Shown here: positions 1 through 6,062 of the stretch, one piece after another
Layout of the letters: each line of letters starts with the position of its first letter
Numbering within the stretch: the first letter of the stretch is position 1
Origin: an uncultured Christensenellaceae bacterium
GTDB taxonomy: Bacteria; Bacillota; Clostridia; Christensenellales; CAG-138
DNA length: 9,854 nt
Assembly: GCA_902475645.1 (NCBI GenBank)
Contig: CABSAH010000056.1
Coordinates: 1 to 9,854, forward strand
Reading direction: 5' to 3'
Program-made: the position numbers and the translations under genes
The notes under the pieces: generated by a model
Seen by the model: the letters and a program-made list of their open reading frames with translations, nothing else
What the model was told of the DNA's origin: nothing
The model's database searches: none

Positions 1-33
1 CGCAAGGGGGAAAAGCGGACGTGCTTGAGGTAA
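1..33 (+). CDS. C-terminal tail of an upstream gene, possibly the ABC permease (partial)
   Basis: A reading frame open from base 1 ends at TAA 31-33 and gives the basic tail RKGEKRTCLR. It overlaps the GTG start of the ATPase gene by 13 bases. FecCD-type permeases of corrinoid and siderophore importers usually sit just before their ATPase and end in a short basic cytoplasmic tail, so this is a reasonable guess. Only ten codons are visible. A second frame (stop TGA 26-28, tail ARGKSGRA) fits almost as well, so both frame and identity are inferred from context. Confidence 0.3.
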   Translation, partial: RKGEKRTCLR

Positions 34-776
34 AGTCGCTCTCGGTGCGCTGCGGTGCGCTTGATATTTTGAAGGATGTGTCGTTTGCCGTAAACGACGG
101 CGAATGGCTTATGATAGTAGGCCCGAACGGGGCGGGCAAGTCCACCATAATCAACGCCATAACGGGCGGCGTCGGCTATACGGGGGAAATACTGCTTTAC
201 GGGCAGGACATACGCAAAAAAAAGCCCGTTGAAATTGCAAAGAGCATAGGCGTGCTTACGCAGAACCATTATGTTGGGTATTCGTTCAGCGTGGAGGAGG
301 TTGTGCGGCTGGGCAGATACGCCTATTCGCCCGGCGTGCTTGCAAAGCGGTGCGAGGATGACGGGCATATGGTTGAGCTTGCCCTTGAAAAAACGGGCAT
401 GACGGCGCAGCGCGGGCAATCCGTGCTTACGCTTTCGGGCGGGGAGCTGCAAAGGACGTTCCTTGCGCAGGTGTTTGCGCAGGATCCTAAGTATCTGCTG
501 CTGGATGAACCCACGAACCACCTTGATTTGATATATCAGCGGCAGGTGTTCGCGCTTATAAAGGATTGGCTGAAGCAGGGCAACAGGGCGGTTGTCAGCG
601 TGGTGCACGATATTTCGCTTGCAAAAAAATACGGCACGCGCGCGCTGCTGCTTGCAAACGGACACACCGCCGCAATGGGCACGGCGGACGAGGCGCTTGG
701 GCGCGAAACGCTTGAAAAGGTATACGGCATGGACGTTTACGCATATATGAAGGAGATGCTGTCCCAATGGCAATAG
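21..776 (+). CDS. ABC transporter ATP-binding protein, FecE/BtuD type (probable corrinoid import)
   Basis: This is the ATPase subunit of a type II ABC importer, expected to pair with a membrane permease and a binding lipoprotein at the inner face of the membrane. Visible motifs are Walker A GPNGAGKST (residues 34-42), Q-loop Q81, the family hallmark VRLGRYAY (96-103), signature LSGGE (138-142), Walker B with catalytic glutamate LLLDEP (159-164), D-loop NHLD (166-169) and switch histidine H196. At 251 residues it is full length for the FecE/BtuD family. GTG at 21 is chosen because MLEVKSLSV is the usual family start; a purine-rich stretch at 4-10 can act as the SD. The family also carries iron siderophores and haem, so corrinoid as substrate is inferred from the seven downstream cobamide genes. 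The 3' end overlaps cobT by 10 bases, which implies translational coupling. Confidence 0.9.
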   Translation: MLEVKSLSVRCGALDILKDVSFAVNDGEWLMIVGPNGAGKSTIINAITGGVGYTGEILLYGQDIRKKKPVEIAKSIGVLTQNHYVGYSFSVEEVVRLGRYAYSPGVLAKRCEDDGHMVELALEKTGMTAQRGQSVLTLSGGELQRTFLAQVFAQDPKYLLLDEPTNHLDLIYQRQVFALIKDWLKQGNRAVVSVVHDISLAKKYGTRALLLANGHTAAMGTADEALGRETLEKVYGMDVYAYMKEMLSQWQ

Positions 777-1849
777 ACTATAAGCAATATATAAGCGGGC
801 TTAACGCCGCAATTCCCGCCGCGGATAAAAACGCCGCGGCATCGGCAAAAAAGCGGTGGGACAGCATTGCAAAGCCGCTTGGCAGCCTTGGCAAGCTGGA
901 GGAAATGATAATAAAAACGGCGGCGCTTACGGGCAGCGCGAATGTGGATATATCGCGGCGGTGCGTTGCCATGTTCTGCGCGGATAACGGCGTGGTTGCC
1001 GAAGGCGTTACCCAAACGGGCAGCGAGGTTACGGCAACGGTTGCGGCAAACGCCGCGCACGGCAAAAGCACCGTATGCGCAATGGCGCGCACGGTTGGGG
1101 CGGAGGTGTACCCCGTTGACGTGGGTATGCTTACGCGGGCGCAGGGCGTAACGGATAAGCACGCTGCAAACGGCACAGCGAATTTTACGCTCGGCCCGGC
1201 CATGACGCATGAGCAGGCCATGCAGGCCATACAGACGGGTATAGATACCGTAAGGGAGCTGAAGGAGAAGGGCTATAAGCTGATAGTAACTGGCGAAATG
1301 GGCATAGGCAATACCACCACCGCCTCAGCCGTGGCAGCCGTGCTTACGGATACGCCAATAGATAAAGCCGTGGGGCGCGGCGCGGGGTTAAGCGACGCGG
1401 GGCTTATAAGAAAGCGCAGCGCAATAGCGCGCGGCATTGCCGTGAACAAGCCGGATAAGGCCGATGCGTTTGACGTATTGAGCAAGCTTGGCGGGTTCGA
1501 TATGGCGGCCATGACGGGCGCGTTCATAGGCGGCGCCGTTTACAGGGTGCCTATAATAATAGACGGGTTTATAAGCAGCGTTTCCGCGCTTGCGGCCGCG
1601 CGGCTCTGCCCGGGCTGCGTTGCGGCCATGATACCCAGCCACGCTTCCGCGGAGCCTGCGGCAATGCGCATAATGCAGGAGCTTTCGCTAAAGCCGCCGC
1701 TTTATGCCGATATGCGCCTTGGCGAGGGTACGGGCGGGGTATGCATAATACCGCTTATGGATATGGCGTTGAGCGTTTATAACACGATGGCTACGTTTGA
1801 GGAAATAAACGTTGCCGCATATACGCCGCAGGGAGGGGATATAAGGTGA
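767..1849 (+). CDS. cobT: CobT, nicotinate-nucleotide:dimethylbenzimidazole phosphoribosyltransferase
   Basis: CobT transfers phosphoribose from nicotinate mononucleotide to a lower-ligand base such as 5,6-dimethylbenzimidazole, giving the alpha-riboside phosphate used in cobamide nucleotide-loop assembly. The 360-residue length is normal. Family signatures occur in order: FCADNGVVAEGVTQTG (about 67-82), GEMGIGNTTTAS (about 176-187), GRGAGLSDAGL, a PIIIDGF segment, SHASAEPA, and RLGEGTGG with E320 matching the known catalytic glutamate (E317 in Salmonella CobT). ATG 767 lies inside the end of the ATPase gene and is preceded by AGGAG at 751-755. The gene joins cobU through a GTGA overlap. Which base is used in the cell cannot be read from sequence, because CobT homologues vary in base preference. 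Confidence 0.97.
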   Translation: MAIDYKQYISGLNAAIPAADKNAAASAKKRWDSIAKPLGSLGKLEEMIIKTAALTGSANVDISRRCVAMFCADNGVVAEGVTQTGSEVTATVAANAAHGKSTVCAMARTVGAEVYPVDVGMLTRAQGVTDKHAANGTANFTLGPAMTHEQAMQAIQTGIDTVRELKEKGYKLIVTGEMGIGNTTTASAVAAVLTDTPIDKAVGRGAGLSDAGLIRKRSAIARGIAVNKPDKADAFDVLSKLGGFDMAAMTGAFIGGAVYRVPIIIDGFISSVSALAAARLCPGCVAAMIPSHASAEPAAMRIMQELSLKPPLYADMRLGEGTGGVCIIPLMDMALSVYNTMATFEEINVAAYTPQGGDIR

Positions 1850-2370
1850 TAACGCTTATGACGGGCGGCTCCGGCTGCGGCAAAAGCTCATATGCGGAAA
1901 GCCTTGCCGTGCGGCTGAACGGGCCGCGCTACTATCTTGCCGCCATGCAGCCGTTTGGCGAAGGCGGGGCGGAAAAGGTGGCAAAGCACAGAAAAATGCG
2001 CAGCGGCAAGGGCTTTGAAACGATTGAACGCTATCGTGACTATGCTTCACTTGAGCTTGAAAGCAAGGGCGGAACGGCGCTGCTTGAATGTATATGCAAC
2101 CTTACGGCGAACGAAATGTTTGACGAGGACGGAAACGCGAGCGACCCATACGGGCGCGTGATAAGCGGCGTGGAGCATATTGCCGCGCAATGCGAAAGCC
2201 TTATAATAATAACAAACGACGTTGGCAGCGACGCGGGCGGATATTCCGATGAAACAATGCGCTATGTGCGCGCGCTTGGGCGCATAAACATTGCATTGGC
2301 GCAGATGGCGGATAATGTGTATGAATTGGTTGCGGGCATACCGATAGTGCTGAAGGGGAAGCTGATATGA
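1846..2370 (+). CDS. cobU: CobU, adenosylcobinamide kinase / adenosylcobinamide-phosphate guanylyltransferase
   Basis: CobU phosphorylates adenosylcobinamide and then transfers GMP to give adenosyl-GDP-cobinamide, the substrate of CobS. The 174-residue protein has an intact P-loop GGSGCGKS (7-14). KHRKMR (47-52) carries H48, which lines up with the histidine guanylylated in Salmonella CobU (H46). A hydrophobic strand LLECICNL (79-86) precedes NDVGS (124-128). The usual NEVGxGIVPE motif is replaced by NDVGSDAGGYSDE with no length change, then LGRIN and GIPIVLKG as in the family. I recall this variant from other Clostridia but could not check it. The GTG start at 1846 overlaps the cobT stop as GTGA, with a GGGAGGGG SD at 1831-1838, and the end overlaps cobS as ATGA. 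A second CobU-like gene follows cobS. Confidence 0.93.
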   Translation: MITLMTGGSGCGKSSYAESLAVRLNGPRYYLAAMQPFGEGGAEKVAKHRKMRSGKGFETIERYRDYASLELESKGGTALLECICNLTANEMFDEDGNASDPYGRVISGVEHIAAQCESLIIITNDVGSDAGGYSDETMRYVRALGRINIALAQMADNVYELVAGIPIVLKGKLI

Positions 2371-3134
2371 ACGCATTAAGATCAATAGCCATGGCTTTTG
2401 CAATGTTTTCGCGCATACCCATGCCGCGCGTTGAATGGAAAAAGGAGAATATGCGCTATATGCTTTGCGCGCTGCCGCTTGTGGGCGCGGCAATAGGCGC
2501 GGCGCTCGTGCTTTGGGCATGGATATGCATGCGGCTTAAAATAGGGCAAACGCTCTTTGCCGCAGGCGTGGCGCTTATACCGCTGCTTATTTCGGGCGGC
2601 ATACATATGGATGGCCTTTGCGACACGGCGGACGCATTGAGCAGCCACCAATCGCCGGAGCGCAAAAGGGAGATATTGAAGGACCCCCACGCGGGCGCAT
2701 TTGCGCTGATAAGCTTCGGAATATATATGCTGGGCTATTTTGCGCTGTCAAGCGAGCTTGAGGCGGGCTTAAAAACTGCGCTTGTGCTTGGCATTATGCA
2801 TATTATAAGCCGCACTGTGGGCGCGCTTATGAGCACGCTTACCGCATCCGCGCATGAAGGGCTGCTAAGCGCCTTCACCTCCGCCGGGTCAAAGGCCGCG
2901 GCATGGATATTGCTTTGCATATTCGCGCTGTGCGCGGCGGGGCTTGTGTATATTGCCGATATACGCGGCGGGGCAATGGTGCTTGCGGCAGCGGCGGCGT
3001 TCCTTGCGTTCAGGCGCATGGCAATAAAGCAGTTCGGCGGCATGAGCGGCGATATTGCGGGCTTTTCAATACAGATGAGTGAAATTATAATGCTTATGGC
3101 ATATGTTTTTGTTTCAAAGGCGGTAGGTTTATGA
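2367..3134 (+). CDS. cobS: CobS, adenosylcobinamide-GDP ribazoletransferase (cobalamin-5'-phosphate synthase)
   Basis: CobS is the integral membrane enzyme that joins adenosyl-GDP-cobinamide to alpha-ribazole (phosphate), completing the nucleotide loop. The 255-residue length is typical. Diagnostic motifs are FSRIPMP (14-20), the acidic motif GGIHMDGLCDTADAL (77-91) with D82, D86 and D89, KDPHAGAF (105-112) and GGMSGDIAGF (224-233). Hydrophobic segments at about 32-54, 62-76, 110-128, 136-155, 176-197, 202-215 and 237-252 fit a polytopic membrane protein. The start ATG overlaps the cobU stop by 4 bases, and the stop overlaps the start of the short CobU-like gene in the same ATGA fashion, so production is probably coupled along the operon. 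Confidence 0.96.
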   Translation: MNALRSIAMAFAMFSRIPMPRVEWKKENMRYMLCALPLVGAAIGAALVLWAWICMRLKIGQTLFAAGVALIPLLISGGIHMDGLCDTADALSSHQSPERKREILKDPHAGAFALISFGIYMLGYFALSSELEAGLKTALVLGIMHIISRTVGALMSTLTASAHEGLLSAFTSAGSKAAAWILLCIFALCAAGLVYIADIRGGAMVLAAAAAFLAFRRMAIKQFGGMSGDIAGFSIQMSEIIMLMAYVFVSKAVGL

Positions 3135-3481
3135 TATTGATAATAGGCGCGGAAGCGAGCGGAAAGCGCGAATTTGCAAAAAGTCTCGGCTACGCGGAAG
3201 GTGATTTTACCACCGATCCGTTTGACGGCAAAAGGGTGGTGTATGACGTGCAGGACATTCTTTTTGCCGACCATACGCGCACGGAGGAGCTATACAATGC
3301 GCTTGTTGATAAGGCTGTTGTTATCTGCAACGAGGTCGGCAGCGGCGTAATACCCGTTGAACGCAGCGTGCGCCTTGGGCGCGAGGCTGCGGGCAGGCTT
3401 TGCGTATTGCTTGCTAAGGATGCGGCGGCCGTGGTGCGCATGGTGTGCGGCATTCCCGCCGTAATAAAGGGGCAGCTATGA
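3131..3481 (+). CDS. Short CobU-like protein (COG2087-type core, 116 residues)
   Basis: This is a compact relative of CobU. It keeps a P-loop-like start GAEASGKR (6-13), in which the usual Ser/Thr after the lysine is arginine. It has a complete NEVGSGVIPVE motif (67-77) and ends with GIPAVIKG, matching the CobU C-terminus. It lacks the stretch between the P-loop and the central strand that carries the guanylylated histidine and is about 60 residues shorter than the CobU in the same operon. ATGA overlaps join it to cobS on one side and the phosphatase on the other. It may be a kinase-only or guanylyltransferase-only enzyme, a partner subunit for the long CobU, or a regulatory paralogue. The family assignment is firm and the activity is not. 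It is too well conserved in its motifs to be a decayed copy. Confidence 0.8.
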   Translation: MILIIGAEASGKREFAKSLGYAEGDFTTDPFDGKRVVYDVQDILFADHTRTEELYNALVDKAVVICNEVGSGVIPVERSVRLGREAAGRLCVLLAKDAAAVVRMVCGIPAVIKGQL

Positions 3482-4080
3482 GAATATACCTTATTCGGCA
3501 CGCAAAAACCGTTGGCAACGCGCTTAACAGATATATAGGCAGCGTGGATTCCCCGCTTTGCGAAGAAGGCATAGCCGCGGCAAGGGCGGCGGGCGGTGAC
3601 GCTATGCTTAAAAGCGTTATAGTCACCCCGCTTATAAGGACGCAGCAGACCGCAAGCATACTTTTTCCAAACGCTAAGCAGCACATTGTGAGCGGTCTTA
3701 GGGAGATGGACTTTGGCGATTTTGAGGACAGGAGCGCGGACGATATGGTAAACGACGCGGCCTATCGCGCATGGGTGGACGGCGGCTGCATGGACTCCTG
3801 CCCCAACGGGGAAAGCATAGCGGGCTTTACCCAAAGGATACTTGCATCATTTTGGCCATGCGTGCATGATGCGAAAAAAAGGGGAGAGGACAGGCTGGTG
3901 TTCGTTGTACACGGCGGGGTGATAATGGCGCTCATGAGCGCGGCGGGCAGGCCGAAAAAAAGCTTTTATGAATGGTATCTGCCTAACTGCGCCTGCGTGC
4001 GGGCGGATACGGCAACGGATTTGGCAACGGGCGAAGAATATATTGAAAACATAGCGGTAAATGAGAAGGTGGAGCTTTGA
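3478..4080 (+). CDS. cobC: Histidine phosphatase, CobC-like alpha-ribazole phosphatase
   Basis: This is a 200-residue member of the histidine phosphatase (phosphoglycerate mutase-like) superfamily. LIRHAKT (5-11) carries the phospho-accepting H8 and R7. R54 lies in PLIRTQQTA (51-59), the acid is E76 in LREMDFGDFED (74-84), and the second histidine is H145 in VVHGG. In a cobamide operon the expected role is removal of the 5'-phosphate from alpha-ribazole phosphate or from the CobS product, as CobC does in Salmonella. The start at 3478 is preferred over an in-frame ATG at 3445: it makes the usual ATGA overlap with the upstream gene, and MRIYLIRHAKT is where the family begins. The substrate is inferred from context, since the superfamily is broad. 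Confidence 0.85.
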   Translation: MRIYLIRHAKTVGNALNRYIGSVDSPLCEEGIAAARAAGGDAMLKSVIVTPLIRTQQTASILFPNAKQHIVSGLREMDFGDFEDRSADDMVNDAAYRAWVDGGCMDSCPNGESIAGFTQRILASFWPCVHDAKKRGEDRLVFVVHGGVIMALMSAAGRPKKSFYEWYLPNCACVRADTATDLATGEEYIENIAVNEKVEL

Positions 4081-5066
4081 CATATAATTTGGTCAATATA
4101 GTATCCAATCTGCCCATGCTTGCGCCCTTTGGCGGCAGGGAGGGGCTTTATGACTATATACATGCTTCATGCGGCTGCGACGGGGCGGAGGTGATATCCT
4201 GCCCGCCCTACGGAACCGATACGGTAAGGGGCAGCACGATAGGCTATCACCTTATTTTTTACCCGAATTGGATGGATTTTTATAGCGGCAACACGCCGTA
4301 TTTGAAGGAGCATTTCGGCAGCGAACAAAAATGGCGGGAATATTATTGCTGTGCCGATGCTAAGGGCTTTGAAAGGCAGCTTATTGATGATATGGACCGC
4401 GCGGAAAGCCTTGGCGCGGAATATGCGGTTTTTCACTGCGCGGATATATCCAACGAGGAGGTGCTGGGCAATTACGCGCTGCACACAAACGAGCAGGTGA
4501 TCCGCGCCACGGCAGAGCTTATAAACAATGCTATGCGCGGCAAAGGGTATAGCTTCACATTGCTTATGGAAAACCTTTTTGTGCCGGGGATGACGCTTAT
4601 AAACAGCGCCGAAACGGAGCTGATGCTAAGCCTTATAGAATACGAAAACAAGGGCGTAATGCTGGATACGGGGCATCTTATGGCGGCGCTTAGGCTGAAC
4701 GGTATGCTTGACAGCCCAAACGAGGAAGGGGCCGCAGACGCCATAATGAACGTTCTTGCGGCCCATTGGAGGGAAAAAAAGCATATATTGGGCATACATC
4801 TGCATAAATGCAGCCTTAATATGCCGATTAGGGAATATACGGACGTTATTGAGCCGGCGGCGGGCTTTGAGGAAAGATGCGAACAAAGCTATGCGCGCAT
4901 ATTGGCGCTTGATACGCATTCCCCGCTTGAAACGGACGCAATGCGCCGCGTTATAGCCGCGGTGGAGCCGCGCTATATAGTGCATGAGCTTAACGCGCGA
5001 ACCCCCGCCGATAAGGCCGATGCCGTAAGGAAGCAGCTTAAATCAATTCGCGGCTGCTGCCCATGA
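4077..5066 (+). CDS. cbiR: CbiR-like cobamide nucleotide-loop hydrolase (AP endonuclease 2 / xylose-isomerase-like TIM barrel)
   Basis: The 329-residue protein has the metal-ligand pattern of the AP-endonuclease-2 TIM-barrel superfamily: H120 in AVFHCAD, E165 in LLMENLF, D197 and H200 in MLDTGHL, H241 and H243 in GIHLHKC, D279/H281, and E304 in VHELN. Sugar epimerases and endonuclease IV share this fold. Its place as last gene of a cobamide assembly operon points instead to CbiR, described in Akkermansia muciniphila, which hydrolyses the phosphoribosyl bond of the nucleotide loop so the lower ligand can be replaced. The start is taken as TTG 4077 in a TTGA overlap with the phosphatase stop, with AAGGTGG just upstream. 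The last 29 bases overlap the convergent degV gene. The fold is sure; the CbiR role is inferred from operon and superfamily. Confidence 0.75.
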   Translation: MTYNLVNIVSNLPMLAPFGGREGLYDYIHASCGCDGAEVISCPPYGTDTVRGSTIGYHLIFYPNWMDFYSGNTPYLKEHFGSEQKWREYYCCADAKGFERQLIDDMDRAESLGAEYAVFHCADISNEEVLGNYALHTNEQVIRATAELINNAMRGKGYSFTLLMENLFVPGMTLINSAETELMLSLIEYENKGVMLDTGHLMAALRLNGMLDSPNEEGAADAIMNVLAAHWREKKHILGIHLHKCSLNMPIREYTDVIEPAAGFEERCEQSYARILALDTHSPLETDAMRRVIAAVEPRYIVHELNARTPADKADAVRKQLKSIRGCCP

Positions 5067-5910
5067 AAAACAGCGCCAATGCCCCGGGGCCGACGTGCGC
5101 GCCGGTAACGGGTTCGTAGCACACGGTCATTATACGCTTGGGCGGGTTCTGGGCGCACAGCATCTCCGCCAAAGTTGCCGCATCCTCTGGGCAGTCCGCC
5201 TGGGCTATGCCTATGGTCTGCTCCGCCGCGTTTTCTACAAGCTCGTTGTATTTGGCGGCAATGGCCTTAAGCGCGTTCCTTCTGCCGCGCACCTTCTGGA
5301 AACATACTATTTTGCCTTCGTTATCGCCCTTGAGCAGCGGCTTTATGTTCAATACGCTGCCTATCATGGCGGCTATGTTGGATAATCTGCCCGTGCGCCT
5401 AAGGTGCATAATATCGTCAACCGTGAATACCTGGCACATCTTTTCCCGCGTGGATAATATTTCCTCCGCTATCCGGTCTATATCCGCGCCTGCGCGCATC
5501 ATTTCGCCCGCGCGTATAACAAAAAGCCCTTCGCCAAGCGATGCACCGAGCGTATCAACCGTAACTATCTTTCTTTCGGGATAAAGCTCCCTAAGCTCCC
5601 GCGCGGCTGTTTCGGCGGAGGAATACGATCCGCTTACGCCGGAGGACATGCCTATGAACAGTATATCAAGCCCCTTGGTCAAAATGGGTTCCATGTATTC
5701 AATGTATCGCTGCGGCGGAACCTGCGAGGTGGACGCCCTTGCGCCGGCGCGTATTGCGTCGTAATACGCCTTGCCGTCAAATGCGGCAATATCCATGCAG
5801 GTGCGCTCGTCCCCGTCAAGATAATAATTGAACGGTATAACGCCTATATCATAAGCCGAAATTACGTCCGGCTCCAAGTTAGCCGAAGTATCGGTCATAA
5901 TCCTGAACAA
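5038..5910 (-). CDS. DegV family fatty-acid-binding protein
   Basis: DegV proteins bind a fatty acid; in Firmicutes, FakB members hand it to the kinase FakA for phospholipid synthesis. Counting from the start chosen here, motifs are MTDTSAN (5-11), STSQVPP (60-66) with the lipid-carboxylate-binding T61/S62 region, SSGVSGSYSSA (89-99), VDTLGASLGEGL (118-129), HLRRTGRLS (169-177), VLNIKPLL (186-193) and the C-terminal GAHVGPGALALFFMG (270-284). An in-frame ATG lies at 5925, but its first bases overlap a GGAGGT SD (5918-5923) that sits 7 bases before TTG 5910. The TTG start gives a family-like MFRIMTDTS N-terminus and 290 residues. It has its own promoter and runs convergently into cbiR with a 29-base overlap. 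Whether it acts as a true FakB is not shown, as no fakA is in the window. Confidence 0.92.
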   Translation of the reverse strand: MFRIMTDTSANLEPDVISAYDIGVIPFNYYLDGDERTCMDIAAFDGKAYYDAIRAGARASTSQVPPQRYIEYMEPILTKGLDILFIGMSSGVSGSYSSAETAARELRELYPERKIVTVDTLGASLGEGLFVIRAGEMMRAGADIDRIAEEILSTREKMCQVFTVDDIMHLRRTGRLSNIAAMIGSVLNIKPLLKGDNEGKIVCFQKVRGRRNALKAIAAKYNELVENAAEQTIGIAQADCPEDAATLAEMLCAQNPPKRIMTVCYEPVTGAHVGPGALALFFMGSSRELI

Positions 5911-5917
5911 AATGCAT

Positions 5918-5923
5918 ACCTCC
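5918..5923 (-). promoter_or_regulatory. Shine-Dalgarno that fixes the degV start
   Basis: On the minus strand this reads GGAGGT, a full anti-SD match 7 bases upstream of TTG 5910. The competing ATG at 5925 would place this SD inside the coding region, so the TTG is the better start. Confidence 0.8.
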
Positions 5924-5945
5924 ATACAATCTTGTGAACTACATT

Positions 5946-5974
5946 AGATTAGCATGAGCGCTGCAATATGTCAA
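5946..5974 (-). promoter_or_regulatory. Vegetative promoter of the degV-family gene
   Basis: On the minus strand, TTGACA (5969-5974) is separated by exactly 17 bases from TAATCT (5946-5951), a near-consensus sigma-A promoter. Transcription would begin near 5939, leaving about 29 untranslated bases before the TTG start. The -35 lies within an imperfect dyad TGTCA-N12-TGACA (5969-5990), which could be an operator or chance. Confidence 0.75.
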
Positions 5975-5995
5975 GGGCGGCAATGTGACAGTTCG

Positions 5996-6025
5996 TTTGC
6001 ATTTTTGACCAAGATATGATATATT
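5996..6025 (+). promoter_or_regulatory. Possible promoter for the DUF1836-GNAT unit
   Basis: The AT-rich stretch upstream of the DUF1836 gene must hold its promoter if the gene is not read from elsewhere. TTTGCA (5996-6001), 18 bases, TATATT (6020-6025) is the best-spaced pair. An alternative uses TTGACC (6005-6010) with CATAAC (6030-6035), spaced 19. Neither is close to consensus, so this is tentative. Confidence 0.25.
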
Positions 6026-6062
6026 CTGTCATAACATAAAAAAATCAGGGGGTGGAGTTGCT

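Noticed and set aside
1..20. Adenosylcobalamin riboswitch upstream of the operon
   Set aside because: Expected for such an operon, but the window begins within it. Only 20 bases precede the ATPase gene, so nothing can be said.
3445..3477. Upstream ATG 3445 as start of the histidine phosphatase
   Set aside because: It would add 11 residues before the conserved MRIYLIRHAKT and a 37-base overlap. ATG 3478 gives the same ATGA junction as its neighbours.
3190..3834. Minus-strand open frame of 214 codons opposite the short CobU-like and phosphatase genes
   Set aside because: It runs across the junction of two well-supported genes, has no recognisable motif and has an atypical composition rich in Ala, Arg and Tyr. 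It is a shadow.
5078..5092. GCCCCGGGGC palindrome in the 3' end of degV as a terminator for cbiR
   Set aside because: It is inside coding sequence and no T-run follows on the + strand, so it does not look like a rho-independent terminator.
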